From positions 964,501-1,028,500 of the forward strand of contig JAYKKM010000144.1 of NCBI GenBank assembly GCA_035772405.1: DNA of 64,000 nt, given 5' to 3'. Position numbers and translations under genes: made by a program. The notes below the pieces were generated by a model, which saw nothing but the letters and a program-made list of their open reading frames with translations, had not been told where the DNA came from and searched no databases. Below are positions 1 through 10,677 of the stretch, one piece after another. Position 1 is the first letter of the stretch; each line of letters starts with the position of its first letter. This DNA is from Chrysogorgia sp. JL179-B06 (lineage: Eukaryota > Cnidaria > Anthozoa > Scleralcyonacea > Chrysogorgiidae).

Positions 1-431
1 AGATACTGACGTTTCGAGCGGAGCCCTTCATCTAAGTAAGACGAGATGAAATGAAATAAATAGGGCTTATATATATGCCAAAAGGGTGTCACAAGTAGAA
101 AGTAGCCAATCAAATGCACGGGAGATAAACAAACTAATAATTAATGAGATGGGAAACGTTAGATCATTTACTATTTTTACAGTCGATCAGCAAGCAGACT
201 GAGGGGCGGGGTGGGAGGAATGACAGGTCCAATATTCAAGGGGATTAGGCGATAATATTAGCTGATCTGCTTGCTGATCGACTGTCTCATTAATTATTAG
301 TTTGTTTATCTCCCGTGCATTTGATTGGCTACTTTCTACTTGTGACACCCTTTTGGCATATATATATAAGCCCTATTTATTTCATTTCATCTCGTCTTAC
401 TCTGATGACGGGCTCCGCTCGAAACGTCAGT
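1..431. repeat. Fold-back repeat, Penelope-like-terminus type
   Basis: Bases about 1-155 are the reverse complement of about 285-431, so this stretch can fold back on itself with a central spacer of about 130 bases. A related half copy lies at 6738-6985 and a short one at 16395-16495. The right arm carries a hammerhead-ribozyme-like motif and the left arm a damaged version of it. No coding sequence is supported. It lies downstream of the EGF exon on the minus strand, so probably in an intron or gene flank. Confidence 0.7.
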
Positions 432-447
432 AACTCGTCACTAAATT
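393..447 (+). ncRNA. Hammerhead ribozyme-like motif, copy 1
   Basis: The conserved core is CTGATGA (402-408), then a helix GGGC/GCTC closed by TCC, then GAAAC (421-425). Next is a 3-bp helix ACG (424-426) with CGT (436-438) around a 9-nt loop, and the cleavage triplet GTC ending at 439. This is the order of a type I hammerhead with predicted cleavage after 439. One extra base precedes the second helix, and the outer helix I is only partly paired (position 1.1 with 2.1, then a C-C mismatch). Activity is therefore uncertain. Such motifs are known from termini of Penelope-like elements and retrozymes. Confidence 0.5.
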
Positions 448-478
448 CTTGGCAGTTTACCACCTTTTCACTTTGCTA

Positions 479-501
479 TATATATATATATATATATATA
501 T
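479..501. repeat. Short (TA)n tract
   Basis: About 11 TA units directly follow the fold-back repeat's trailing sequence. Copy 2 of the repeat family (minus strand, near 6710) also runs into a short TATATAT at this point. Confidence 0.9.
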
Positions 502-610
502 GATCGCCTTTATACGTCGTTTATATTCTACATTCTATTTATTTGATTTATTAATATATATGATGATTTACCTGCGATGATTACCTATTACGATGATTGC
601 GATGATTTAC

Positions 611-733
611 CTGTACAGAAAGTTCCATTTCCAGTAAATCCACCGTTACAAATGCATTCGTAAGAACCATATGTGTTGTTGCAGCTGGCATTAGGATGAC
701 AAACATGCAAATCTGGGCTGCATTCATCGACAT
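611..733 (-). CDS. Calcium-binding EGF domain exon
   Basis: The exon is 123 bases, phase 1 at both ends, which is the usual symmetric EGF exon. The acceptor is TTTTATAG before 733 and the donor is CAG/GTAAAT after 611. The 41 codons give six cysteines in EGF spacing. A DVDEC start and a CNNTYGSYEC segment are the calcium-binding EGF signature. The domain stabilises extracellular rod-like or adhesive proteins by binding calcium at its N-terminal edge. It directly continues the MAM C-terminal exon at 3193-3304, whose last base G plus AT makes the first Asp codon. No frameshift or stop is visible, so this looks like a functioning exon. Confidence 0.85.
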
Positions 734-858
734 CTATAAAATATATGAAAGGATAAGTTAGACAGAAATGTTACCACATCTTTACAAACTGAGACAGCCC
801 AAAAAATGTACTTAATTGTACAATAAGTTTATTAAGCAACATAATTTGTTTATATTTA
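734..858. other. Intron sequence, nothing recognised
   Basis: AT-rich intron of the minus-strand gene upstream of the EGF exon. It ends where the virus-like reading frame begins. Confidence 0.6.
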
Positions 859-859
859 A

Positions 860-1482
860 AGCCAGCCCCATAGTGGATTTTTACTTTGCGCGCGTTATCA
901 TAAATTACTATTAATACCCCATCAAACATTATTTAAATCTATTTTTCATTTGAATTATAATCATTCCGATAATTTTTTTATTGAAATTCAAACAAGTTAT
1001 TACCCTAGAAATGATATTTACCATTTTATATCTATGACTATTACTGATAATCAAACTACAATTCCTAAACCCATAGGATATGGAGGGTCTTATCTTTGTA
1101 ATACATTACATAGACTTAATCGTTGTTTTAGTCGTGAATTTATATATTGCTGTATTTATTTATATTTTTTAGATCCGTTTTATTTGAAGGCTACTTTTTA
1201 TTATCTACATGATTTAGATAAATTTGAGAAAATAGTTTATCAACTAGCAAGTTGTTTTATTTTCTTTTGCGAAAATCATAACCCTATATCAAAAATTAAC
1301 GCTAGTAACGATAGGGTTTATAAATTTAATCTCGATAAGATTGTTAAGCTAATGATAACGAAACCCCCACCTATTACCTGTTGTTATAAAAATTGTCAGA
1401 ATTACTCTTATTGGTTTAAATTGTTTTATAAGACAAGTGTAAATTATAAGTTTAAAGTAAGTTTATTTTTACATGATAAAAC
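860..1482 (+). pseudogene. Diverged relative of the triplicated virus-like protein
   Basis: An open frame runs from about 860 to the stop at 1513, with no clear ATG at its start. From about 950 it aligns along its length with the protein encoded at 38109-38753 and the frame before it. Shared features are an aromatic-rich stretch ending DIYHFIS here and NYHFMS there, a YFLDPFYLK/YFLTVAPFLL segment, and ASCFIFFCENHNP against AAYFIFYCPKHNP. After these come a DLNRI-like helix and a CCYKNCQN/CNYKNCKQ cysteine cluster. Identity is low, so this is an old, separate member of the family, 24 kb from the triplication. The last dozen codons fall in an unrelated repeat. I do not recognise the function. 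It lies inside the intron of the MAM/EGF gene. Confidence 0.6.
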
Positions 1483-1484
1483 AA

Positions 1485-1710
1485 GCAAAAAAGATTACTT
1501 TTCAGGACTTTGAAAAAATAAAATGGAGCATTATTTCATTTTAAATATTCACACAAGCCACATATTTGATAGCTGTAGGTGATAGGTGTAGGCTGCGTAG
1601 GCAGTGTAGAGGCTTGGTTGGTAGTGTAGGAAATACAAATCAAATACTCTAAATGGTTGATGTACTGCCAAAATATTGTATAGGAGGTCTAACATTTCGA
1701 GCGAAGGCAC
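1485..1710. repeat. Dispersed repeat, also at 61690-61915
   Basis: The sequence from the end of the virus-like frame to about 1710 matches 61690-61915 in the same orientation. Shared blocks include AAATAAAATGGAGCATTAT, GATAGCTGTAGG and GCAGTGTAGAGGCTTGGT. The open frames in it are spurious. No terminal inverted repeats were found, so the class is unknown. Confidence 0.6.
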
Positions 1711-1944
1711 TTTGTCCGTTTGTCGTGTCAATGAGATAGTGTAATGTTTCATTTACATGGTTTCCTAGCTGTTTACTTGATAGGTCGTTAGCAATCACAT
1801 TGTAACATTAAGTTACTTTTAATATAAGATAGTACAAGCAACAAATTCTTGTAATTCGTACAGAAAAATGTGATGTTTAAGTCACTCAATGTTAGACATG
1901 TTTGATTTAATTTAATTTGTGTAAAACATACACAGAAGTAACCA

Positions 1945-2065
1945 AACAAAATCCGCGGTTAACCTGGATGATGCGCGGATGAACCGCTGGTCATCCTAAG
2001 TTGACCCAGGATCGACCGAGGATCAACCTAGGTCGAACCTAGGTTCGACCTCAACCGCTGCTGCG
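1945..2065. repeat. Palindrome cluster of AGGTTGA/TCGAACCT words
   Basis: A GC-richer patch is built from alternating forms of ACCTAGGTCGA and its complement, including CCTAGGTCGAACCTAGG. It can pair with itself in several registers. It is flanked by plain AT-rich sequence. From 1711 to 1944 I see nothing. Confidence 0.5.
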
Positions 2066-2099
2066 CGTTTGGCGTGGCATCATTTCACGAGTGACAGTG

Positions 2100-2470
2100 T
2101 AGTATCAGAAGAAGTCGGTTATTTCTGAAGTTTAGCGTCCTTCGTACGTTGTCTGCACTTCTTCGAATTGGCGTTTGTTGTAGCTTGGCATCAATTTAAA
2201 CAGTATTTGAAAACGAACTTAATGGGAAAGTTATCTCGATACGCGAGGTAAAGAATTGTCTCACTGTCGTCCTCTGGGCCTGGTGTAAAAAAGCCGCTTA
2301 TTTCCGAAGTTTAGCGTCCTTTTCCTTTGCGCGTTGTATTAATCGTTATAAGCAGTTCTGTGTGTTCGACAATCAACAGTTTCAAGCTTTGATATCTAGC
2401 AACAATGGGAAAGCTATCTCGATACGCGAGGGAACAAATAATTTCACTTTCTTCTTTTGGAGTGCAGGTT
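2100..2470. repeat. Two imperfect direct repeats at a Tc1-like 5' end
   Basis: About 2105-2265 and 2287-2450 repeat the same sequence: TTTCTGAAGTTTAGCGTCCTT, later AATGGGAAAG(C/T)TATCTCGATACGCGAG. The repeat includes the start codon region of a transposase. The first copy hits a stop after eight codons. Confidence 0.6.
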
Positions 2471-2560
2471 ACTAAAATTAGAGATCTGCTTCAATAGGAA
2501 CGAATTAAAACTTCGAGATCTACTGTCAGCTTGTTTCTTTCCAGATATCGTCTAGAAATA
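2405..2560 (+). pseudogene. Tc1/mariner-type transposase N-terminal remnant
   Basis: From the ATG at 2405 the frame reads MGKLSRYAREQIISLSSFG, then a KIRDLL segment, a stop, then RIKTSRSTVSLFLSRY. This resembles the N-terminal helix-turn-helix DNA-binding region of Tc1-like transposases. It has an internal stop and no recognisable DDE catalytic part, so it is a dead fragment. It sits in an intron of the minus-strand gene. Confidence 0.5.
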
Positions 2561-3192
2561 CCACCATTCGCGACAAACGTAGCGTCATGCATTTTCCCAC
2601 CACAACGTTCCTACATCAAGCACAATTGCGTTCTCACAATGCTGCTCTGTTGTCTGAATATGTGAAGCCTGTGCCGCAGATAAAATATATTACTAGATGG
2701 TGATATAAATGCCGTAACTATATGTGTGGGTCCGTTAATGCGAAGCATTCCAAGCTCTGTTTCAGAATCATTCTCACGGAAACATGAAGAGATACATGAA
2801 TACATATAAAAATGTATTCATGAAATTTTCTATTCCGTGACTCGCTATTGCCACAGACGACAAAAAGGACACTTGCCTGCTTCGCTATCTTGGCCTGACA
2901 TGCATTTGACCTGCTTTAATTGCCACTGTTGATACTTGGCCTGCTTTGTCACGCTTGAAACAAAACTGAATTAATAAAATATAAATTACCATTTTACACC
3001 AAATTAATTGGTGTAAAATAAGTTCTCTCAACATTATCCAAGATATGCAGTGAAATACATGTTATATTTTGCAATTTACAAACATTTGATATGCATACCG
3101 TAGTCGAACATTGCAAAAGTGCCTGGATGGTATTTTGGCTTGTCCCTACGTTGCAAAACATGCATTTTTAAGTTTTCTAAACTATTACCTAC
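2561..3192. other. Intron, one perfect palindrome
   Basis: No gene was recognised. At 2992-3018 an 11-bp perfect inverted repeat (TTTTACACCAA and complement) surrounds five bases. Confidence 0.6.
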
Positions 3193-3304
3193 CAGGAAAA
3201 GCTTCAGGAGGATGAATTGAGCATGAGTTAGCGCTTAGGAAAACTATGTCATCAATAGCCATATCTCCCTTATAACCTTTTTGTTTTATCCCTTCGAATA
3301 TGAT
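3193..3304 (-). CDS. MAM domain C-terminal exon
   Basis: The exon is 112 bases, entering in phase 0 and leaving in phase 1. The acceptor is TCTTTTGTAG before 3304 and the donor is CCTG/GTAGGT after 3193. It encodes a stretch beginning IIFEG and containing GYKGDMAIDDIVF, the highly conserved end of MAM domains, then a cysteine and a short proline-containing linker. It follows the exon at 18565-18809, which ends in phase 0 on AYQ, as expected before this motif. It precedes the EGF exon. No damage is visible. Confidence 0.85.
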
Positions 3305-3660
3305 CTACAAAAGACAATCACTTTTTTAATGCATGTTTCGCTTTATAACTCTTTGTTTTTTTTTAACCTCTCATGGTGTTAAATTTAAACTATTTGAGAT
3401 TTTGATTCTCATACTGAGGAAAGGACTAACAAATGAGACCGAATGTCTGCAACCAAGAATAATTCATCTTATCAAGGAAAACCAATTGAACATGGTTAGC
3501 AAAGGCTGGTGGGAGATGGTGAATAAATTAACTGTTCGTGTTAAACTTAACAAAAGCCAGTCATCAAAATTTGATGTAAATGATATGAATATTCATTTTC
3601 AAAAAATTAATACTGACCCAGATTATTCCGAACACAAACAACAAGAGATTCCTGAGAACT

Positions 3661-4535
3661 GTGAAGTTCCTGGATGAAATAACTGTCCTTAAGGCATTGT
3701 CACATATTAAGAGAACTGCCGCAGGTCCTGACAATATGCCTTTTTGGTTTTGGAAGGAATATGCCTTTAAACTTACACCTATGATTACTCATATTTTGAA
3801 CACTTCCTTGGCCACGCAAAAAGTTCCTAAGATGTGGAAGTCTGCCAATGTTGGCCAATCCACAAGGAAGCTAATATCTCTACTCTCGATCAACTTAGAC
3901 CAATATCTATAACCGATATTATAATGAGACTTTTCGAGAGGTTGGTCTTAGCTAAGGAATTAAAAAAGCCCGTCTCTCGTTTTAACCAACATCAGTATGC
4001 TTATAAAGAGAATTGTGGGTCTGAGACAGCTTTGTTATATAATCAACACACTTGGATGAAATGGCTAGATGGTCCTGTAAATTTTGTTAGGGTGTTATCG
4101 TTTGATTTCTCGAAGGCCTTTGATAAGGTTTCTCATAGTTTAATGATTAGTAAGCTAAAGTCAGTACCAGATATCAACCCTTATGTGATTAATTGGGTCA
4201 TTGACTTTATGAAAGATAGACAACAGAGGGTCTGTGTTGATAATGTGATACCCCAGGGTACAGTATTAGGGCCGTTGCTTTTTGCTGTCATGGTTAATGA
4301 TATTGGTCCTGTTTCGGAGGGTACTTTAATGATTAAATACGCAGATGATATTACTTGTAGCCTACCAGTAGGATCGTCTAATTCTACATGTAATGCCCTG
4401 ATGGAAATTGATAATATCAAAAAATGGGCAGATGAAAATAAGATGAATCTTAACTTAACAAAAACTAAAGAACTAGTTATTAAGACCAGAACAAGTAAGA
4501 CTCCGCCTGAGCCGATTGGTAACATAAAACAATGA
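3661..4535 (+). pseudogene. LINE reverse transcriptase fragment
   Basis: Two overlapping frames (3661-3912 and 3834-4535) together cover the RT domain. Visible motifs are AAGPDNMPFWFW near the start, LRPISITDIIMRLFER, FDFSKAFDKVSH, PQGTVLGPLLF and the catalytic YADD box (about 4339-4350). The segment ends at 4535 just before the MITE. The frame change at about 3840-3900 makes it non-functional. The product would copy LINE RNA at the target site. Confidence 0.85.
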
Positions 4536-4624
4536 AGTATTATCTTTAAAAGTGCTCGGTATTACCTTTCAAGATAACCCCACTAACTGGGACCTACAAT
4601 TTGACAATATAATGGGAAGTGCCC

Positions 4625-5135
4625 TTAAAGGGACACTCCGGCCCAAATACAAATGTAGTTCATATGAAAGATCTTACTGACTTTAGATTATTTCCAAAGT
4701 TTCAGAATTCCTATCAATTTAGTTAAGAAGATGTGGCTAGTTGAAGTTGGAGAGTTTGTCCAATTTCGACGCCATTTTGTTTCTCAAATATGACGTCACT
4801 GAGTGACGTGATCTCGTATTATGCCTAAGAAGCTCCTCTACTTTCCTGCATGATGAACTAAATAGTTTATTTCGACTAATTTTCGTCCAAAGACCATTCA
4901 CAATAACTATCACTATGTGATCGCCATCAAAACAACTCCACTGACGATAAAGAATCACTCAATGACGTCATATTTTCAAAACCAATATGGCGTCAAAATC
5001 CACAAATTTTCAACTTCAACTAGCAATATCTTCTTAACTAAATTGATAGGAATGCTGAAACTTTGGAAATAAACTAAAGTCAGTAAGATATTTCATATGA
5101 ACTGCGTTTGTATTTGGGCCGGAGTGTCCCTTTAA
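4625..5135. mobile_element. MITE with TTAA target duplication, copy 1
   Basis: Terminal inverted repeats of about 60 bases begin AGGGACACTCCGGCCC and end with the complement. The element is 4629-5131 (503 bases), flanked by TTAA on both sides, the target used by piggyBac and Kolobok-type transposases. It has no coding capacity. It is inserted into the LINE RT-encoding unit. A 501-base sister copy is at 54263-54763. Confidence 0.9.
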
Positions 5136-5139
5136 ACGC

Positions 5140-5535
5140 ATGTATATTCTTCGTGTATGTAAAGCTAATGGCTATTGTAAACAAGATCTCCACTATTTAT
5201 TCAGGACTTTGATTATGTCCCTCTTTACATATTGCATAAGGGTATGGGGTGTAGCTTCATACACCAAATCTCTAAGTCAAATTGATAGGCTACAGAGAAG
5301 AGCTCTTAGGTTTGGATATATTCAATACATTACCCCAATTCAACATATTATTAGTGAGAGAGATGAGAAGTTATGGAAAAACATCATGAATACCTCTATA
5401 CATCCACTTCACGACCTCCTTCCAGCGTGTAAGAGTCGCGTTCGTCGTAATAGAGCACATCCCTATCATATTCCACGTGTTAATACAGAGAGATTTAAGA
5501 AGTGTTTTATTAATAGGAGACTTTACACATTTTAA
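5140..5535 (+). pseudogene. LINE ORF2 C-terminal part
   Basis: This continues the LINE after the MITE. The frame contains TYCIRVWGVAS and IDRLQRRALRF, the thumb and C-terminal pattern typical of CR1/Jockey-like ORF2. It ends RLYTF-stop at 5535, and a 3' UTR and TTA tail follow. It cannot be expressed with the upstream part because of the insertion. Confidence 0.8.
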
Positions 5536-5729
5536 TAGTAATTATATACATACATATGTATTAAGTGTGCTATATATATTAGATGGACATTTAACTTTCT
5601 AACTTAATATTTTATATTCTATACGTAAGCTTTAACGTTTGTTTGGAGCATTTATTAAAAAAGACTATTATTATTATTATTATTATTATTGTACTATTGG
5701 TGAATTAGTATAATTTCTGAGCTTAAACG

Positions 5730-6310
5730 AGCTCTGATTGGCTAACTGGCCAGTAAATCTGAGACGATAGTCACCGCGTAGCGCGGTGACTATCACTTTA
5801 CTAGAAATCATACTTGAAAAAGTGTTTTTTTGTAACAAGACTATATTTATTCGTTCCAGTCCCCTCTCGGAATCATCATTTTGATGTATGGTTTCTAAAA
5901 CATGACGAATTTTTTTTCAAAATGGCGACTATATTATTATAACTAAAAAATCGTCGAAAAGGCTCAAAAACTTAGCATAAAGACATTGTATTTATCAGAT
6001 TTCTCTCAAGATAGAACTGTCTAAGGGTGAGGAAGTTGTTTTATCGTATTAATTATTTGTATTTTTACGTCCGTTTTGATCGTTAGTGTGTTTTTGAAAG
6101 CTGTCAAGCGTGAAGAAAACATCGAGCATAACACAGTTTAAACTGTCTGTTTAAAACTTCTCAATTGAATGTTCAGTTCATGCCTGAAATTATACTAAAA
6201 CAATTAGTCACCTCAGTCTCGGTGATTATCGTTATATTTACCTCGCCGCTTCGCGGCTCGGTAAATATTCAACGATAGTCACCTCGACTTCAGTGACTAA
6301 TTGTTAAATA
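5730..6310. repeat. Palindrome-bearing repeat
   Basis: Two hairpins mark it: a perfect one at 5766-5794 (GATAGTCACCGCG, TAG, complement) and an imperfect one near 6238-6268 with GCCGC-TTCG-CGGC. The motif CGATAGTCACC recurs near 6282. It is probably a non-autonomous DNA element, but its ends are not resolved. Confidence 0.45.
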
Positions 6311-6737
6311 GTAATATCACAAACGATAAAGACTACATTCGTATTGTTTTTCTTTCGCGCAATTATTGTTTAAGGTACTAGGAACGTCGTACCTCTTTGC
6401 CGATACCCAGGCCAGCATGACGCTAAATACCGAAATAGAGCTTCAAAAAGGCACAACGACTGTTGGTTACCCCGCTAAGTGTGGTTGTTGACCGCACTGC
6501 CATTGTCCTTCGGGAGACCGCGGGGAGTAAGCGATATCTCGCTTTCGCTACCTGTCACCTTGCCAGAGAACAGGCTATGAGGGGTGGGGGTCGGTTAAAA
6601 GCAATGTGGTAGCAATATGTGACATTTAGATGGACGCCTGATTTCAACGTATAGCACCCACTAGATGCACGACTTCTCCGTCTACTTCGCGTAGACAATG
6701 TTTTGGATATATAGCAAAGTGAAAAGGTGGTAAAATG
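6311..6737. other. No gene recognised
   Basis: Somewhat GC-richer intron sequence without a supported ORF or repeat structure. Confidence 0.5.
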
Positions 6738-6985
6738 CCAATATTTTTAGTGACGAAATACTGACGTTTCGAGAGGAACCCTTCATCAGAGTAAGACGAG
6801 ATGAAATAAAATAAATAGGGCTTATATATATATACGAAAAGCGTGTCAAAAGTAGAAAGTAGCCAATCAAATGCACGGGAGATAAACAAACTAATAATTA
6901 ATGAGATGCGAAAAGTTAAATCATTTGCTATTTTTACAGTCGATCAGCAAACAGACTGAGCGGAGGTAGAAATGACAGGTCCAAT
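6738..6985 (-). repeat. Copy 2 of the fold-back/Penelope-like-terminus repeat
   Basis: The sequence matches the left arm of 1-431 over its length, including the block CAATCAAATGCACGGGAG, and then breaks off before a second arm. On the minus strand it carries an undamaged hammerhead core. Confidence 0.7.
6742..6797 (-). ncRNA. Hammerhead ribozyme-like motif, copy 2
   Basis: Reading the minus strand: CTGATGA (6789-6783), helix II reduced to GGG/CTC, GAAAC (6770-6766), a 3-bp helix III (ACG/CGT) around TCAGTATTT, then the GTC cleavage triplet ending at 6752. It is the same architecture as copy 1 with substitutions in the helix II loop. Confidence 0.5.
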
Positions 6986-7044
6986 TTTCAAGGGGATTAT
7001 GCAATAGTTAGTTTGTATATCTCCAGTGTATTTGATTGGCTAGT

Positions 7045-7340
7045 GACTGCCCCAACCGGGAATCGAACCCTGGTCTCCGAATCAAAGTTTCGGCGCTCTG
7101 ACCTTTGAGTTAATGAGACACGGTCAGAACAGTCAGTGATTTCCCATATACATATACAATTCGCCGCTTTCACTGAACACCAACAGGCAGACATCGCATA
7201 TAACCATAATGAGGAGAAAGGCCTCTCGAGGCGCACTTCCCAAAGTAGTGAAGCGATACACAACTTCTTGTATACAGAGGGCTTTAATAATAATTAATTG
7301 ATATATGAGAGGATTTAATATTGTCAAATACATATATGGG
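7045..7340 (-). mobile_element. tRNA-derived SINE (family 1)
   Basis: A tRNA-like head occupies 7048-7119. It has a near-complete cloverleaf with a 7-base acceptor allowing G-T pairs, D stem GCTC/GAGC, a 5-bp anticodon stem CCGAA/TTCGG and a B box GGTTCGATTCC. A roughly 220-base body follows, ending TATTGTCAAATACATATATGG. The same unit recurs at 13.85-14.8 kb and 15.85-16.0 kb. Base 33 of the anticodon loop is C rather than T, so it is not a working tRNA. Confidence 0.75.
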
Positions 7341-7852
7341 AAAATAGGAACGCAGTGAGTACATGCGGAGATAGATGATGATGGTAGTTCTAATGTAAAT
7401 TATAAGACCAGTTTTAAAAGTTGTACAGACGGGCAACGTTTGAAACCAAAAAATAATTTAGCTGCAGGTGAATTAAATTTGACAGGTTCTTTGTCGCATG
7501 AAGTGGCAGTTTGACCTTCGTCTCAAACGCGAAAAGTACAACGATTAGAAAAGGGCAATAGAAAGCAAACACAGTGACATACTGGATCTGATAAAACAAG
7601 AAACAGCCCATTTAATTTGTTAAATCCACATTAAATACTTTTTGCTTGTGTATCTCTTATAGTTGTCATATCGGAATCCGAAAATTGAAAATATTACATA
7701 AGTATAGAATTTTATGCACATACACATGTTTTCTATTTCTGGAAACATGTAAAGATTTCAGTTCACTTAATTTCAAATGATAGAATTCTGTTCAATATAT
7801 GAAACTATTGAACACTGTTTTTGGTAACCAAGTCCTGGAACACAATACTTGT
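7341..7852. other. No gene recognised
   Basis: AT-rich intron sequence. The open frames have no recognisable features. Confidence 0.5.
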
Positions 7853-8016
7853 TTTAGTATAAATACATAGGTGATCTTTTTGGAATAGCATTTTCTTTAA
7901 AATTGGTTATTTCCTCATCTGTCACACTGACTGGCTGGTGGCCATTTTGCCTAAACGCTGTAGCTTGACCAACCAGCGTGTGTGATTTTCTATAATCACC
8001 TGTGTATTTATACTAA
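7853..8016. mobile_element. Small MITE
   Basis: A 164-base element has 22-23-base terminal inverted repeats TTTAGTATAAATACATAGGTGA and near complement. The right end resembles a stretch at about 60318-60350 (TATAATCACCTCACGTATTT), so the family is dispersed. Confidence 0.65.
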
Positions 8017-9590
8017 AGAAACATAGTAGATATAAAGACGTTGTACCTTATATAAAACAATAAGTGTTCGATAAGCTATTTAAAAAAACAACGGCAAACG
8101 ACAAATAGCAATATATAGCACTTAAAATAGCACTAAATAGCACTTTGGATGATTATAAAGATGATTGTAAAAATCATCTCAAATAGTGGTTGCAAATTAC
8201 TTTGGAACCAAGAGTTGGGTTAACCAACTCTAAATGATTAAAAGCGTTGAATTTTAACTTGTACCATGCAGGGGCGCAACTAGAAAATTTCGAGGGTAGG
8301 GGTTGCACGCAAAAAAAGAGCAAAGTCGCTCAGTCATTGGCGGCGGGAAATGTTGTGTTTTGGAAACTAGAGTCTCTGGAATGGTATTTCCTGCATGCTG
8401 AGACTGTTCCTCACATAATTGTCAGGTTCATTGATTGTTCCCAAATAAGCACGTTTGGGAGGTGAGAAAGTCTGTAAGAACCAACATGGCACTAGAATTC
8501 AGGGGGACTTACAAACCAGACCTTTGAATAATTTAGTTTATCTTTCGCTGAATATCCGTTGGCTGTAAACAAGGGAACAAACAGTATTTTAGCTCTAAAA
8601 TCCTGAACATATTTATGGGCCCTCCCCCCCCCCCATTTCAAATATTGGGCCTTGCGATCAGTATTCTAAACAATTTGGGATACTAGATATCTTCGTTATG
8701 CTTCTTCAAGAACACTAAAAAACCACAACCAAAACAACAACAACTACCACCACAACAACAACAACATGAATTACATCGACAACAACAACTTTTATTTACC
8801 CAAAAATTAACATGAATTGTGATTTACAAAATATATAAAGCACGTTCTATGAGTTATGACACGCGGTCATAAGGCAGAGTGCGTTTGAGTATGTAGACTA
8901 TATACATTAAGAATATACTCGGGCCTTAAGACTAGTATTTGTCAGAACAAAACGTTGTTCTGCCACTTCTGCTCTCCGCAGAAAATGCGTAAAACCGCTG
9001 AAACTGGAGCACGGGCGTAATATGACTCGTACCCAGAGCCTCGCCGCGCCCGGTGGAAGATTAGAAGCCAAGCTTGAAGCCGAAATAGAAGCCTCGGATT
9101 TGCGGAAAATTGTATTGCGTACTACAACAGACGATTAATTATCTGTTTATCTAATGTCTAAGTAAGTATTAGCTAGTATTAGAGGTCTCACAAAAAGGGC
9201 AGGGGTTAAAAAGGGCAGCCTGTGCACTGTAGTAACTTTATTTTTGATTAATCTAATACCATCATTTTAGGACCATTAAAATGTGTTCTGAAATACTTGA
9301 ACTGATATTTTAACTGAGTAATTAGCAGTGTATATAATCAGTGAATGATGTCACTATTTACATATTTTAATTGATTCAGATTTTAATTGTTTTAGCTATT
9401 CTGTCTTGAATGGTCACTAAAATATGTTTCTAAAATACCTGAATTAATTTGTTGCTCACTAATATTTGTAAAAATGTGCTTACTGAAGATTTTGTTCGCG
9501 ATTATGCTCGTTATTCCGAAGAAAGAAGGCATGGAGTTGAATAGTTGATCACTGTTGTTTTGGCAAAGCAGTGGTCAAACGGTCAAACCG
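8017..9590. other. Low-complexity intron
   Basis: Contains a poly(C) run near 8625-8635 and a CAA/ACA-rich stretch at about 8720-8795. No gene was recognised. Confidence 0.5.
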
Positions 9591-9859
9591 CCTAAAGGTG
9601 GCTGCAGGAAAGCGTATCTGGGGCGCGTAATTGCTGCGACTGGTGAGTTGTATATAATTTGTTCATGACTTTGGCGATAATCTACTTCTCTCTTAATGTT
9701 TAATAAGACCTTTGTAAGTTTGCTGAAAAAGGTCTTATGAGGCAGTTAAGCCCCTGAAGGCTGAAGGAAAATGCACCAATATTGCTGTAGAACTGTTTAT
9801 TATAATAAATCTTGCTCTTCATGAAAGTAATTAAACTGATTCAATTCTAAGAGAAACTG

Positions 9860-10250
9860 GTTGGCACTTAGTTATGACAATGTTGAAGTTATAGTGAAGG
9901 AAAATTTTGAGTGTGAAGATCCAACTGAGATGGGTTGTGAAAAATATAACTTCAAGGCCTAACAGTAGCTGCAAATCAAATTAAGCCACAGCTCTTGGGA
10001 TTATGGAGGCCCATGACAGGAGCTTGGCAACAAGTTCAGTATTATATTAATATGATGGTGGTATTATGCCATTATGAAGTGAATGGATATTTTACTGAGA
10101 ATATTTGGCATTTACACTACATCAATTGGATGACACATTGAAGTTATAGTGAAGCAAAGTTGTAAGTGTGATAAACCAACTGGAACCAGTTGCAAAAAAT
10201 GCAACTACAAGACTATAGCCTGTGTCACACCCCTGACTCGTCTTGGTACA
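9860..10250. repeat. Diverged direct repeats of a dispersed family
   Basis: About 9870-9960 and 10130-10240 share a block with TTGAAGTTATAGTGAAG, then AACTG(A/G) and GCAACTACAAG-like ends. A further copy is at 16225-16350 (GGACCAGTTGCGAAAAACGC). The two here lie just upstream of the nested exons. Their class is unknown. Confidence 0.5.
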
Positions 10251-10677
10251 AGTAAGTATGAGTACTTACTAACTAGGCTTCCTTAAGTACTTTAGTCTAA
10301 TATAGTTATGCATTTATGTTTAAAACCATCAGGAGCCACCTTAATTGAGTGCCAAATATTCTCAGTAATAAACCCATTCACTTCATTGGCATTTCCACCA
10401 TGGTCGTGCAGGTATATACTGAACTTGTAGCCAAGCTCCCATAGTCGGTAAGTGTGCTGGTGTACTGTATATTGCCAGAGTCGCAGGCTTCAATTCCCAG
10501 TATTATCTACAGTGGCCGTAATTTAGAGAGTGAGATTTTGCATTATATCTGTCACGTTTTTGCATGGCATATTGAAGTGATAATATGTAGTTTCTTGTAC
10601 CGACGGCTGTATATACCATTTCGTTTTCTTTCTGTTGACTTGTTTTTACTAATTGTACTCTTTTACTTATTTTACAG

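Larger units (their letters stand above)
3405..5690 (+). mobile_element. CR1/Jockey-like LINE, 5'-truncated, split by a MITE
   Basis: The element lacks the endonuclease. It starts with a short segment upstream of the reverse transcriptase, continues through the RT domain to about 4625, is interrupted by a 503-bp MITE, and resumes at about 5136 to the protein end at 5535. It ends in a (TTA)n tail near 5660-5690, typical of CR1-like LINEs. Frameshifts at about 3670 and 3840-3915 break the frame. It lies in the 15-kb intron of the MAM/EGF gene. Confidence 0.85.

Noticed and set aside
6997..7333. Two overlapping minus-strand frames of 66-88 codons
   Set aside because: They lie entirely in the tRNA-derived SINE and are shadows of it.
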